Of a stretch of 37,045 nucleotides of DNA, positions 23,687 to 31,404 are shown one piece after another. The notes below the pieces were generated by a model. That model saw nothing but the letters and a program-made list of their open reading frames with translations. It was not told the origin of the DNA and made no database searches. Position 1 is the first letter of the stretch. Each line of letters begins with the position of its first letter. The translations under genes were made by a program, and so were the position numbers. The stretch is taken from positions 1 to 37,045 of the forward strand of contig LNFE01000058.1 in the NCBI GenBank assembly GCA_001464575.1. Direction: 5' to 3'. The stretch comes from Acidobacteria bacterium Ga0077553. Lineage in GTDB: Bacteria > Acidobacteriota > Terriglobia > Bryobacterales > Bryobacteraceae.

Positions 23687-25156
23687 ATGATTACGCGACG
23701 GACACTCCTGGCCGGGTTGGCGGCACGGCGGAAGCCGAACCTGCTTTTCGTGATTGCGGATGACCATGCGGCCTATGTGATGGGCTGCGACGGCAACCGG
23801 CGGGCGAGCACACCGAACCTGGACCGCCTGGCGAAAGAAGGCGTCCGATTTGCGCAGCACTATTGCAATCAGCCGGTATGCACGCCCTCGCGCCAGAGTC
23901 TGCTGACGGGGTTGATGCCGTCCGCGGCTGGGGTGACGGTGCTGCAAACATCCCTCGACCCGGCCCGGCCGACGCTCGCCAAGCGGTGCCGGGAGGCCGG
24001 TTACAAAACCGCCGTTTTCGGCAAAATGCACCTCAATCGGGCCTCGGCGCCGGGCCTATATGGCTTCGAGACCATGATGACGGAGCGGGACATCAACCAG
24101 GCGTGGAGCGGGAGTCCCGTGTTGCAACCGGCTCCGGCCGGGGTGGCGACGAAACCGCCGTGGAAGCCGTTCCGCGACCCCGCGCGAATCTGGCTGAACG
24201 GCGAGAAGTTGCCGTATCCGCGCTACTACGAAGAGATGCGCGGCACCTTCACCGCGCGGCAGGCAACGAAATGGATGGAGGAGCACCGGGAGGAGCCGTT
24301 TGCCCTCTGGGTCAGCTTCCCGGATCCGCATTCGCCGTTCGACTTCCCCATCGATATGGCGGCCCAGTTTCCAGCGGCCTCGTTCGATGTCCCGCGCGTG
24401 GGGCCGGAGGATGGCGGGCAGATTCCATTGATCTTCCGCGACCTGAGCCCGGAGGAGAAGCAGGGCATCCAGGCCGCTTACTATACTTCCGTGGCGATGC
24501 TCGACCGCAATGTCGGCGAGGTGCTTGATGCGCTACGGCGGTTGAACCTGGAAGACGATACGCTGGTGGTCTATTTGGCCGACCATGGCTACTGCATCGG
24601 CCAGCACGGGCGCTTTGAAAAGCACTGCGGCTATGAACCGGCGCTGCGGGTTCCGCTGATCATCCGGTATCCAGGCCGGGCGCGGAAGGGCGCCGTGGTG
24701 CAGGCGTTAACCGAGCATGTGGACGTGACGGCAACGATCGCCGACCTGCTGGGAGTCGGCGCCCTGCCAGGGCAACACGGGAAGAGCCTGAGGCCGTATC
24801 TCGAAGGGAAAAAGGCGGCCGGGCGCGACCACATTATCAGCCAGTACCTCGAAAACGAAGAGGCGTTCCTCAGCAGCCCGGAGTGGAAGTTCATCCACTG
24901 CTCCGGGAAGCGCAAGCGAACCGATGGCTATGAGACGGAGCGGCCGACCCCGGGCCGGTACATTAGGCTCTACGAACGGAAGCGGGATCCGGGGGAGTTC
25001 ACCGACGTAGCCGCCAAGTACCCCGAAGTCGTGAAACGGATGCAGGGGTTGGTGCTCGAACGCTACCGGGCGACGCACCCGGACGCGGCCGCCGAGCCGA
25101 AGAATCTTCCGCCGGCCGAGGCTATTGATTATTACGTCCGTCCCCGGGACGTGTAA
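23687..25156 (+). CDS. Type I sulfatase (formylglycine-dependent)
   Basis: Hydrolyses sulfate esters. The 489 residues carry the modification motif CTPSR at 65-69, where Cys65 would be turned to formylglycine by a maturase encoded elsewhere. Metal ligands Asp25-Asp26 sit in FVIADDH, and DHGYCIGQHGRFEKH holds the later Asp and Lys. FGKMHL and FPDPHSPF give further active-site His/Lys residues. The N-terminus ITRRTLLAGLAA is a short twin-Arg-like stretch, so export to the periplasm is possible, though the hydrophobic part is short. Polysaccharide or arylsulfate substrate unknown. It is co-directional with the symporter and followed by uspA under its own promoter. Confidence 0.92.
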   Translation: MITRRTLLAGLAARRKPNLLFVIADDHAAYVMGCDGNRRASTPNLDRLAKEGVRFAQHYCNQPVCTPSRQSLLTGLMPSAAGVTVLQTSLDPARPTLAKRCREAGYKTAVFGKMHLNRASAPGLYGFETMMTERDINQAWSGSPVLQPAPAGVATKPPWKPFRDPARIWLNGEKLPYPRYYEEMRGTFTARQATKWMEEHREEPFALWVSFPDPHSPFDFPIDMAAQFPAASFDVPRVGPEDGGQIPLIFRDLSPEEKQGIQAAYYTSVAMLDRNVGEVLDALRRLNLEDDTLVVYLADHGYCIGQHGRFEKHCGYEPALRVPLIIRYPGRARKGAVVQALTEHVDVTATIADLLGVGALPGQHGKSLRPYLEGKKAAGRDHIISQYLENEEAFLSSPEWKFIHCSGKRKRTDGYETERPTPGRYIRLYERKRDPGEFTDVAAKYPEVVKRMQGLVLERYRATHPDAAAEPKNLPPAEAIDYYVRPRDV

Positions 25157-25170
25157 TTCGGACAAGGACG

Positions 25171-25199
25171 TAGACATTTACTTGGGCTGGGTGTATTCT
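25171..25199 (+). promoter_or_regulatory. Sigma70-type promoter of the universal stress protein gene
   Basis: TAGACA (25171-25176) and TATTCT (25194-25199) are separated by exactly 17 bases. The -10 ends 9 bases before the ATG at 25209, giving an expected transcript start around 25206, so the mRNA would have almost no leader. No Shine-Dalgarno lies in the gap. Confidence 0.65.
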
Positions 25200-25208
25200 G
25201 TGGGTGCC

Positions 25209-26069
25209 ATGAAGAAACTTACGAAGATTCTCCTTGCAGTAGACTTCGCGCCGCAGTCAATCCGGATGGCGCACCAGGCACGAGCGATTGCCGAGACGAG
25301 CGGGGCCGAGGTTCTGGCTGTCCATGCGGTGCGGCCATTTGAAATGATGACCGAAGGAATGGACGTGCCGGGAGCCGTGGTGCTGGAGTGGTATGAGGCA
25401 CAGAAACCCCTGCTCGAGCGGCAGTTGACCGCGTTCTGCCAGGAGCATCTCGGCAGTTGCCGGTTCCGGACGTTTCTCGTGGAAGGCGAACCGGCGGCGG
25501 AGATCGTGAAGTTGGCCGGGGCGGAGTCCGTGGACTTAGTGCTGCTGGCGACTCATGGCTTTGGCGCTTTCCGCCGCCTGATACTCGGCTCCATCGCGGC
25601 GAAGGTGCTGCACGACTCGCCGACCCCAGTGTTGACGGGCGCTCATCTGCAGGAGCCGCGGACGGGGAGCGGCACGTTCCGGAAGATTGTCGTCGGAGTG
25701 GACCTCGGCCCGCGAACGGCGGAGGTGTTAGCTGCCGCGAAGGAAGTGGGTGCGGAAGAGACCATTGTGGTTCACGCGATGCCGACGGTGGGCGATGGGG
25801 TGCAGCGGGCATTTGACCCTTCGTGGGAGTTTGCGTTGAAGGCGGCCGTAGAAACGACCTTGAACGAGGCGATCGAACAGGCGGGCTTGGCGGCGACTGC
25901 GATCACCGAGGCCGACGGTCCGGCGCGGTTGATTCACCGGGTGGCGCAGGAGCAAGGCGCGGACTTGGTGGTGATCGGCCGGCACTCGGATGACTCGCTG
26001 CTGGGCCGGTTGACGGCGCAGGCCTACGCCATCGTGCGTGAGTCGCCGTGTCCCGTGCTGAGCGTCTAG
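25209..26069 (+). CDS. Tandem universal stress protein (UspA family)
   Basis: Cytosolic stress protein with two Usp domains in 286 residues. The first (about 1-140) begins KKLTKILLAVDFAPQS and carries the ATP-binding pattern THGFGAFRRLILGSIAAKVL, then DSPTPVL. The second starts FRKIVVGVDLG and ends IVRESPCPVLSV, but its loop reads IGRHSDDSLLGRLTAQ, lacking the Gly-x-x-Gly spacing, so it may not bind ATP. ATG 25209 is chosen because the promoter lies directly upstream; an earlier frame start would place the promoter inside the gene. The stop overlaps that of the convergent DUF1080 gene by 3 bases. Confidence 0.88.
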   Translation: MKKLTKILLAVDFAPQSIRMAHQARAIAETSGAEVLAVHAVRPFEMMTEGMDVPGAVVLEWYEAQKPLLERQLTAFCQEHLGSCRFRTFLVEGEPAAEIVKLAGAESVDLVLLATHGFGAFRRLILGSIAAKVLHDSPTPVLTGAHLQEPRTGSGTFRKIVVGVDLGPRTAEVLAAAKEVGAEETIVVHAMPTVGDGVQRAFDPSWEFALKAAVETTLNEAIEQAGLAATAITEADGPARLIHRVAQEQGADLVVIGRHSDDSLLGRLTAQAYAIVRESPCPVLSV

Positions 26070-26722
26070 TCGAGCCGGCGAATCTTGATATTGCGGAACT
26101 GCGCAATCGAGTCGGCGTGGTTCTGCAGAGCGATAGGGCTGGGTGGGCCGGAGACGGGTGCCGATAGCACCTGTTGGCCGTTCACCCAGTGCTCCAGTCG
26201 ACCGGCCTGAACGCGCAAAAGCAGAGTATTCCATTCTCCCGGAGGATGAGCCGGAGAGGCGGTTGGGGCGAGTTTGTTGTACAGCGCGCCGGTGTGGCGG
26301 TTGCGGCCGCGGGCGCCGTCGGGGTGGCGCTGGTCGTCGAGGAGTTGGAACTCGAGACCGCGGAGGTAATTCTGGCCCCTCCCGTCCGGAGGCAGGTCTG
26401 ACCGTTGGGCGCGGCGCCCTTGCAAATAGCCGGGCTTCTCGTGGATGAGGAAGATCTCCTCGGTGATGTGGTGTTTAACGCCGCTGTTGCCGCCGGGGTC
26501 GATGCGCCAGTCGAGGGTGAGTTCGAACTTGTCGAAGGTCTCCTTGGTCGTGAGGTCTTCGAGGATGCGGGGATCGCGCACGGTGGTAAATGTCTGATTT
26601 TCGAAGCTCCAGCTCCGGTCCGCGAGAGGACGGAAATGGGCCAGGGAGTCTAGCTTCATCCAGCCGTCCTGCGGGGCGGCGGGCAGTGCCAGAATGAGGA
26701 TCATGAAGGCGTGGCGGGACAT
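26066..26722 (-). CDS. Secreted DUF1080 protein (3-keto-disaccharide hydrolase-like)
   Basis: 218 residues with a short signal peptide (MSRHAFMILILALPAAPQ). The body shows a concanavalin-like jelly roll of the DUF1080 family: FELTLDWRIDPGGNSGVKHH, GLEFQLLDDQRHPD, ALYNKLAP, GEWNTLLLRVQAGRLEHWVNG and a last strand FRNIKIRRLD. Members are common in Solibacter-like genomes and are named 3-keto-disaccharide hydrolases; exact sugar unknown. ATG 26722 gives the best signal peptide, but it overlaps the divergent cyclase start by 20 bases; ATG 26704 is the alternative. The presence near sulfatase and symporter fits glycan breakdown. Confidence 0.85.
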   Translation of the reverse strand: MSRHAFMILILALPAAPQDGWMKLDSLAHFRPLADRSWSFENQTFTTVRDPRILEDLTTKETFDKFELTLDWRIDPGGNSGVKHHITEEIFLIHEKPGYLQGRRAQRSDLPPDGRGQNYLRGLEFQLLDDQRHPDGARGRNRHTGALYNKLAPTASPAHPPGEWNTLLLRVQAGRLEHWVNGQQVLSAPVSGPPSPIALQNHADSIAQFRNIKIRRLD

Positions 26723-27338
26723 AACAATACCGAGCTTCACCGGGATGGTGGCGTGGCCGGGGGATGGCGCTGTGTCCATCGGGCTAATCTCCAGTATGGC
26801 GGAGGGCGCGGAGTGCAATGTGACCGGGTTGAACATGAGCGCACACACCGGCACCCACATGGACGCGCCCCGGCACTTTATCGCCGACGGGGAAGCGATG
26901 GAAGCATGGCCGCCGGAAGCAACGGTCGGGCGGTGCCGGGTGATCGAGATCGCTGATCCCGTGGCGGTCACGGCCTCCGAGCTTGCGATCCATCAGCCGC
27001 GGGCCGGGGAGCGGATTCTTTTCAAAACGGAGAACTCGCGGAAGCGTTTGCTGAACGAGCCGGTGTTTATCGAGGATTTCGTGTACGTGGCGGAAGACGC
27101 CGCGCAACTGTTGGTGGCCTGTGGCGTGCGCTCCGTCGGAGTCGACTATCTCTCGGTGGGTGGCTTTTCGAGGGATGGCACGGAGACGCACGTCGCGCTG
27201 CTCGGCGCGGGAATCTGGGTGGTGGAGGGGCTTGATCTTTCCGCCATCAGCCCCGGCGAGTATGACTGGAACTGTCTGCCGCTCAAGCTGGTGGGCGCGG
27301 ATGGGGCGCCGTGCCGGGCGTTGTTGCGCGAGGTATAG
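26703..27338 (+). CDS. Cyclase-family metal-dependent hydrolase (kynurenine formamidase-like)
   Basis: A 211-residue protein of the cyclase/KynB family. The metal site is complete: HTGTHMDAPRHF with His48, His52, Asp54 and His58. The starting pattern ITIPSFTGMVAWPGD and the later VGVDYLSVGGFSRDG and NCLPLKLVGADGAPCRALL are typical. Members hydrolyse N-formylkynurenine or other amides and lactones; no tryptophan-pathway neighbour is present, so the substrate is open. Start: GAGG sits 4-7 bases before ATG 26703; ATG 26694 lacks such a site. The gene is divergent from DUF1080 with overlapping 5' ends and convergent with the repeat-protein gene after a 6-base gap. Confidence 0.88.
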   Translation: MKAWRDITIPSFTGMVAWPGDGAVSIGLISSMAEGAECNVTGLNMSAHTGTHMDAPRHFIADGEAMEAWPPEATVGRCRVIEIADPVAVTASELAIHQPRAGERILFKTENSRKRLLNEPVFIEDFVYVAEDAAQLLVACGVRSVGVDYLSVGGFSRDGTETHVALLGAGIWVVEGLDLSAISPGEYDWNCLPLKLVGADGAPCRALLREV

Positions 27339-27344
27339 TGCCTG

Positions 27345-27737
27345 CTACCGCTCCAGGTTGAAGAAGTCCCAGAAGAAGATAACGGCCGCGTGCGTCGCCG
27401 GAACCCCTTCCACTTTGCCGACCAGCGAGCCATTCTTGCGGACATCGCCGCCGGATTCGATCTTGCCGGAAAGCGACCCGTTGACGCGCACATCGCCGCT
27501 CTTCTCCACTTTGCCCACCAGGGAGCCGTTCTTGCGGATGTCCCCGCTGGCTTCAATCTTGCCGACCAGAGAGCCTCCCACGCGAATGTCCCCGTCGGAT
27601 TCAATCTGCCCGACGAGAGAACCATGCAGGCGGACATCGCCGCTCGACGAGATGCTGCCGATGAGCGAACCGCCTTTGCGAATGTCGCCCGCGAAGGCGG
27701 CCACAGTGAGGCAGAGAGAAAGAAGAAGCTTAGTCAT
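27345..27737 (-). CDS. Exported 16-residue-repeat beta protein (beta-flower/solenoid-like)
   Basis: 130 residues: a signal peptide (LLLSLCLTVAAFAG) and then about six near-identical units of 16 residues, each like SDGDIRVGGSLVGKIE. Every unit pairs a Gly-Asp-Ile/Val-Arg strand with a Gly-Ser-Leu-x-Gly-Lys-Ile/Val-Glu strand. The pattern suits a beta-solenoid or the five-fold beta-flower proteins known from other phyla; it is also a little like bactofilin rungs. The last 20 residues break the repeat with a hydrophobic AAVIFFWDFFNL. No Shine-Dalgarno. It is the last gene of the polA run, 9 bases after the glycine-zipper gene. Function unknown. Confidence 0.8.
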   Translation of the reverse strand: MTKLLLSLCLTVAAFAGDIRKGGSLIGSISSSGDVRLHGSLVGQIESDGDIRVGGSLVGKIEASGDIRKNGSLVGKVEKSGDVRVNGSLSGKIESGGDVRKNGSLVGKVEGVPATHAAVIFFWDFFNLER

Positions 27738-27746
27738 GAGAGGTTT

Positions 27747-28169
27747 CTAGGGAGCTCGGTAAATGGTCTCGAAACGGATCATCGAAGCGCCAATTCCGGC
27801 GCCGGCGCCCGCCCCGGCCGCTAAGGCAATCCCCAGCGCCTGGTCACCGTTGCCCGTTTCATTGTTGAGCCGGGTGCGCAGCACCCCACCCAGCACGGCC
27901 GCGGCGCCGACGCCGATGGCCGTGCCGATAAGCGCGTTGCGGGCGCGGCCGGCCGAGCGACTGACGCGAACGATCTCGGCCTGCGGCACCGTGACGGTTT
28001 GGCCAGCAGCCGTGAGCACGATCTCCTTGGCATCGGCCCGCACGAATTCTCCGTTGAGGCTCTTCTTGTCGCGTTTCACGACCTGGATCTTGGTTTCCGC
28101 CGGCAAAGTCTCTACCTGGTTCCAGGAGCCTTCCGCGGCGAGGAGGAGGAGGCAAAACAGAGTGGTCAT
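27747..28169 (-). CDS. Exported protein with LSm-like segment and glycine zipper
   Basis: 140 residues. After a signal peptide (TTLFCLLLLAAEG) the mature part reads WNQVETLPAETKIQV, then GEFVRADAKEIVLTAAGQTVTVPQAEIVRVSR in strands, a small beta-barrel type pattern seen in many exported acidobacterial proteins. The C-terminal half is a glycine-rich hydrophobic stretch, NALIGTAIGVGAAAVLGGVL and ALAAGAGAGAGIGASM, like outer-membrane glycine zippers. ATG 28169 is preferred; TTG 28184 adds five residues. It lies 18 bases after the DUF5655 gene and just ahead of the repeat protein, so the two exported products may work together. Function unknown. Confidence 0.72.
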   Translation of the reverse strand: MTTLFCLLLLAAEGSWNQVETLPAETKIQVVKRDKKSLNGEFVRADAKEIVLTAAGQTVTVPQAEIVRVSRSAGRARNALIGTAIGVGAAAVLGGVLRTRLNNETGNGDQALGIALAAGAGAGAGIGASMIRFETIYRAP

Positions 28170-28187
28170 AGTCAGAACGCGCAAAAA

Positions 28188-28742
28188 TCAGCCGGCGGAG
28201 TCGTAGGCGCGGCGAGTCCACTGCAATAATTCTTCGTCGACCTCGTCCGCGCTGGTGAGCCTCACCCGATAGGGGCACATGCCCCCGGGCGGCAGCGCCT
28301 CCAGGCGCGGACCTGCTTCGAGTGCCGGCATGTTCAGGCCGACTTCCACGCGGGTATTCGTCGTGGGGCCGATCAGAGCGAACTGCTTCTTGCGGCGCAG
28401 GCTGACGTTCGCTTTCTTCGGCGCGATTTCGAATGGCCCGAAGCCAGCGATCGCCGCCATGAACTTTTCGTGGATCGGCCGCAGGGACGCTTTGGGTCCA
28501 GCGTAAATGGCGGCAAGCGGATCGTCACCCTTGGGCTCCTCGGCGGCTTGGCGAAGGACGGTGACAAGTGTATTGGCATCGCCGTGGCCCAAGCCGAGGG
28601 TCGACTTGCAGTAGTCGCGAAGTTCGCCGTGCTTGCTCAAGCCAGAGGCGGTAAGCACGGCGGCAAGTTCCGGCAAGGTTTTGCCGGTTTTTTTCTGGAT
28701 GTTGCTGAGTTGGGTCTGCAGCGCTTTGTCGAGATCGGGCAC
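28188..28742 (-). CDS. DUF4287/DUF5655 protein
   Basis: 184 residues in two parts. Residues 8 to about 62 match DUF4287: QLSNIQKKTGKTLPEL, SGLSKHGELRDY and LGHGDANTL. From about 76 a DUF5655 region follows: IYAGPKASLRPIHEKF, FEIAPKKANVSLRRKKQFAL, TRVEVGLNMPA and GGMCPYRVRLTSADEVDEEL. The two parts occur together in many soil bacteria, but I know of no biochemical role; the domain resembles proteins that may act on small molecules or DNA, which is not shown here. No signal peptide, so cytosolic. GTG start, 7 bases after the VWA gene stop. Confidence 0.85.
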   Translation of the reverse strand: MPDLDKALQTQLSNIQKKTGKTLPELAAVLTASGLSKHGELRDYCKSTLGLGHGDANTLVTVLRQAAEEPKGDDPLAAIYAGPKASLRPIHEKFMAAIAGFGPFEIAPKKANVSLRRKKQFALIGPTTNTRVEVGLNMPALEAGPRLEALPPGGMCPYRVRLTSADEVDEELLQWTRRAYDSAG

Positions 28743-28749
28743 GGGAACC

Positions 28750-29802
28750 TCAGGGAGCCGCGTTCGCCCAGTAGCCGGGGCGGGTGCGGATCCGGAGTTT
28801 AACGCCAGGCTGCACCTGCACCGAAAGGTTGTGGAAACCGGGTTTCGGCTCTTTCGGCATGAAGCTTATCACGTATTGCGAATGGATCTCTTCGCCCAAC
28901 TGCTGAATGGCTTTTTCAAGCCCGCTCAACCGCGTGAACGAGTACTCGGCCCCGCCCGTGGCCTCGACGAGCTTTTCGGTGGCCTTCTCTTTACCCAGCC
29001 GGGCGAGTTCGCCGACTCCGCCCAGGATGTCAGTCGATTGGGCGGAGGTGTTGGCAGGGATCGACTGCCCGACGGGGTCCGAGATGGGCTTGCCGGTGGG
29101 GAGGGGCAGCGGGCGCGTTTGGCGCGGTTGCTGCACGTCCTCCGGTTTGGCGAAGAAACCGGAGCGAAAGGCCGAATAGGTAGCGGCGTACACAGTGACG
29201 CCAGCGGTCTGCGCGGCGCGGATCACGTCTTCGAGTTTGGCTTCGCTACCGCGGTCGCGCGTTTCCGAGATGAGCAGGAGCACGCGGCGCGAGTTCGGCC
29301 GGGCATCGAGCAGCTTGATGGCTTCGGCGGCTCCGTCGAGCAGATGGCCCTCTTTGGGCGCACGCGGTTCCAGGCGGGCAAAGGCCCCCGAAAGGGCTTC
29401 CACGTTGCGCGTGCAGGGTTGGCGAACGACCACCGAATCCGAGAACGAGAGCAGGCCGGCACAGCCCCGCTCCCCGGCCACAAGCGGCTGGATCATCGCT
29501 CCAATCTGCCGGACTTTGACGAGCGCCGCGGCCGAAAGCCCGGAGGTCTGCACGGCGACCATCAGTGAGACCGGGGCCACACCTGTGCCGAAAGTATCCA
29601 GGCTGAACGGCTGGACCACGCCGTTATCCAGAACCTTGAAATTGGCCTCGGTCAGTCCGTCAACGGGACGGCCCTTGGCGTCCTGCACCGTGACTGGCAT
29701 GACTACCAGGCGCACCTGCGCCTGAAAGCCAGCCTCCTGCGCCAAAAGGCAACAGGGAAGGATGAGGGCGAAGAGAGAACGCATCGCCCATTTTCTTTGC
29801 AT
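28750..29802 (-). CDS. Exported VWFA-related protein (acidobacterial TIGR03436-like)
   Basis: 350 residues with signal peptide (SLFALILPCCLLAQ). A beta domain (VRLVVMPVTVQDAKGRPVDGL, then NFKVLDNGV) leads into a von Willebrand A fold (VSLMVAVQTSGLSAAAL, GLLSFSDSV, RRVLLLISETRDRG, AGVTVYAATYS). This order is characteristic of VWFA-related proteins frequent in Acidobacteria. The metal-site motif Asp-x-Ser-x-Ser is changed: residues 85-90 read QTSGLS, without the Asp, so metal-dependent ligand binding is doubtful. The C-terminus ends with a strand (SVQVQPGVKLRIRTRPGYW). Start ATG 29802 lies 3 bases after the reductase stop; ATG 29784 would trim six residues and leaves a cleaner signal. Confidence 0.85.
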   Translation of the reverse strand: MQRKWAMRSLFALILPCCLLAQEAGFQAQVRLVVMPVTVQDAKGRPVDGLTEANFKVLDNGVVQPFSLDTFGTGVAPVSLMVAVQTSGLSAAALVKVRQIGAMIQPLVAGERGCAGLLSFSDSVVVRQPCTRNVEALSGAFARLEPRAPKEGHLLDGAAEAIKLLDARPNSRRVLLLISETRDRGSEAKLEDVIRAAQTAGVTVYAATYSAFRSGFFAKPEDVQQPRQTRPLPLPTGKPISDPVGQSIPANTSAQSTDILGGVGELARLGKEKATEKLVEATGGAEYSFTRLSGLEKAIQQLGEEIHSQYVISFMPKEPKPGFHNLSVQVQPGVKLRIRTRPGYWANAAP

Positions 29803-29805
29803 TTT

Positions 29806-30774
29806 CTAGACCGGATCTCCGTCGTTGTGCGGAGCGAGCTGGTTGAGAATAGCGGCCTTCTCCGGCTTCTTGTACCGTTCGATCTTCGAGCCGATGGGGC
29901 CTTTGGCGGTGCGGGAGAGCAGCGTCGAGATTTCGTCGCGGCTCATCTTTTGAAAGGTCTTCACAGTGAGCACGTTCTCTTCGAGCTGCTGCACGGTCTC
30001 GACGCCGGAGACGAGGGTATCGACATCGTGGCTCAACGTATACCGCAGGCATTCGGGAATGGTGGCAATCTTCGCCTTCGTAATCTCGCCGATCGCGTTC
30101 GACTTCATCGCCAGCAGGCCCAGCCCCTTGGCCCGCACCTTGGGCAGCACGTTCTGGATGAAGCTGAGGTAGTGCGGATCGATCAGGTTGACCGGATGCT
30201 GCACGGTCTCCCAACCGTCGAAACCCTTGAGCAGCGCCTGGTGAACTTCCGGATCATGATGGCCAGTGAAGCCGATGTGGCGTACCATCCCCTTCTTCTT
30301 GGCCTCGACGAAGGCTTCGAGCGAACCGCCGGGTCCGAAGATCTTTTCCACCTCGTCCATTCGCGCCACTTCGTGGCAGCACCAGAGATCGAGGTAGTCC
30401 GTGTTCATGCGCTTGAGTGTCATCTCCAACTGGCCCATCGCGGACTTCTTATCCCGCAACTCGGCCTTCGACATCAGCAGCACCTTCTTGCGAAGACCGC
30501 CGGTGAGCGCCTTGCCATAGACCTCGTCCGATTTGCCGTTATGGTACTTCGCGGCCGAATCGAACATCACCACACCAAGGTCGATGGCGCGGCGGATAAT
30601 CTTGATGCCTTCCTCTTCCCCCTTCACGGCCATGTGGTAGCCGCCGAGGGTGAACTTCGAAACCTTCAGGCCGGACTTGCCGAGCGTGGCCATCGGCATC
30701 GGGGCATCAGCGAGGGCGGTGACCGACGTGCCGAGCGCGGCAGCGGTGGTGTGGAGAAAATCGCGACGGTCCAT
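29806..30774 (-). CDS. Aldo/keto reductase with TAT signal
   Basis: 322 residues. The N-terminus DRRDFLHTTAAALGTSV is a twin-arginine signal, so this NADP-type reductase is probably exported folded. The barrel has the catalytic set Asp72, Tyr77 (KYHNG), Lys103 and His134 (LWCCHE). The GMVRHIGFTGHHDPEV stretch and the C-terminal LVSGVETVQQLEENV helix fit the family. Exported aldo/keto reductases of this kind are common in Planctomycetes and Acidobacteria; substrate unknown. AGGAG precedes the ATG by 6 bases. It lies between the cyclophilin and VWA genes in a close run. Confidence 0.9.
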   Translation of the reverse strand: MDRRDFLHTTAAALGTSVTALADAPMPMATLGKSGLKVSKFTLGGYHMAVKGEEEGIKIIRRAIDLGVVMFDSAAKYHNGKSDEVYGKALTGGLRKKVLLMSKAELRDKKSAMGQLEMTLKRMNTDYLDLWCCHEVARMDEVEKIFGPGGSLEAFVEAKKKGMVRHIGFTGHHDPEVHQALLKGFDGWETVQHPVNLIDPHYLSFIQNVLPKVRAKGLGLLAMKSNAIGEITKAKIATIPECLRYTLSHDVDTLVSGVETVQQLEENVLTVKTFQKMSRDEISTLLSRTAKGPIGSKIERYKKPEKAAILNQLAPHNDGDPV

Positions 30775-30783
30775 GGAGGCTCC

Positions 30784-31404
30784 TTACGGGATGATGGTGA
30801 CTCGCTTCATTGTATCGAGGCGCGGCCAAGTCCGTTCGAAGTAGGCGTTGCCTTCCTGCTGAGCCAACTTGGGGTCCGGGCCCGGGCCGCGCGGGGCAAT
30901 GTCGCCGTAGACGAAGGCCAGTTGGTCCAGCACCTCGAGGCCTTCGGTGACCTTGCCAAAGGGCGCGAAGCCCTGGCTATCGAGTGACGTGTTGTCGCGC
31001 AGGTTGAAGAATAGCTGCGTCGAGCGGGTGTTGGGGCCGCGGGTGGCGAACGTGATGGTCCCGCGGACGTTGCGCTCCTTCACCGGATCGTCGACGATCT
31101 CACGGGCGGACCACAGGCGGTTCACCTTGGGGTCTTTATGAATGCCCCATTGGGCGACGAAGCCGCGGACCACGCGGAAGAACTTCTGCTCGTCATAGAA
31201 CTTCTCTTGAACGAGTTCATAGAAGCGGTCGGCGCCCAGCGGTGCCCAGGCGCGGTTCACCGTGACGACGATGTCGCCTTTTGAAGTTTCGAACTTGGCC
31301 CGGAACGTCTCCGGCGCGCGGACGGGTTCTTTGGGCTTCTCCGCCACCTTGGCCGGGCCGCAGGCGGCGAGCAGAACAACGGCGATGAGCCAACTATTTC
31401 GCAT
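30784..31404 (-). CDS. Cyclophilin-type peptidyl-prolyl isomerase, lipoprotein
   Basis: Folds exported proteins by Pro isomerisation. 206 residues begin with a lipoprotein signal, lipobox LAAC with Cys15. The cyclophilin fold follows (about 33-170): FETSKGDIVVTVNRAWAPLG, KFYDEQKFFRVVRGFVAQWG, GTITFATRG, STQLFFNLRDNTSLDSQGFA and PFGKVTEGLEVLD. The active-site Arg in FFRVV and the Gln in VAQWG are present. A short basic end completes it. The start overlaps the last 11 bases of polA on the same strand, so it is co-expressed with the polymerase, an unexpected pairing. Confidence 0.92.
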   Translation of the reverse strand: MRNSWLIAVVLLAACGPAKVAEKPKEPVRAPETFRAKFETSKGDIVVTVNRAWAPLGADRFYELVQEKFYDEQKFFRVVRGFVAQWGIHKDPKVNRLWSAREIVDDPVKERNVRGTITFATRGPNTRSTQLFFNLRDNTSLDSQGFAPFGKVTEGLEVLDQLAFVYGDIAPRGPGPDPKLAQQEGNAYFERTWPRLDTMKRVTIIP

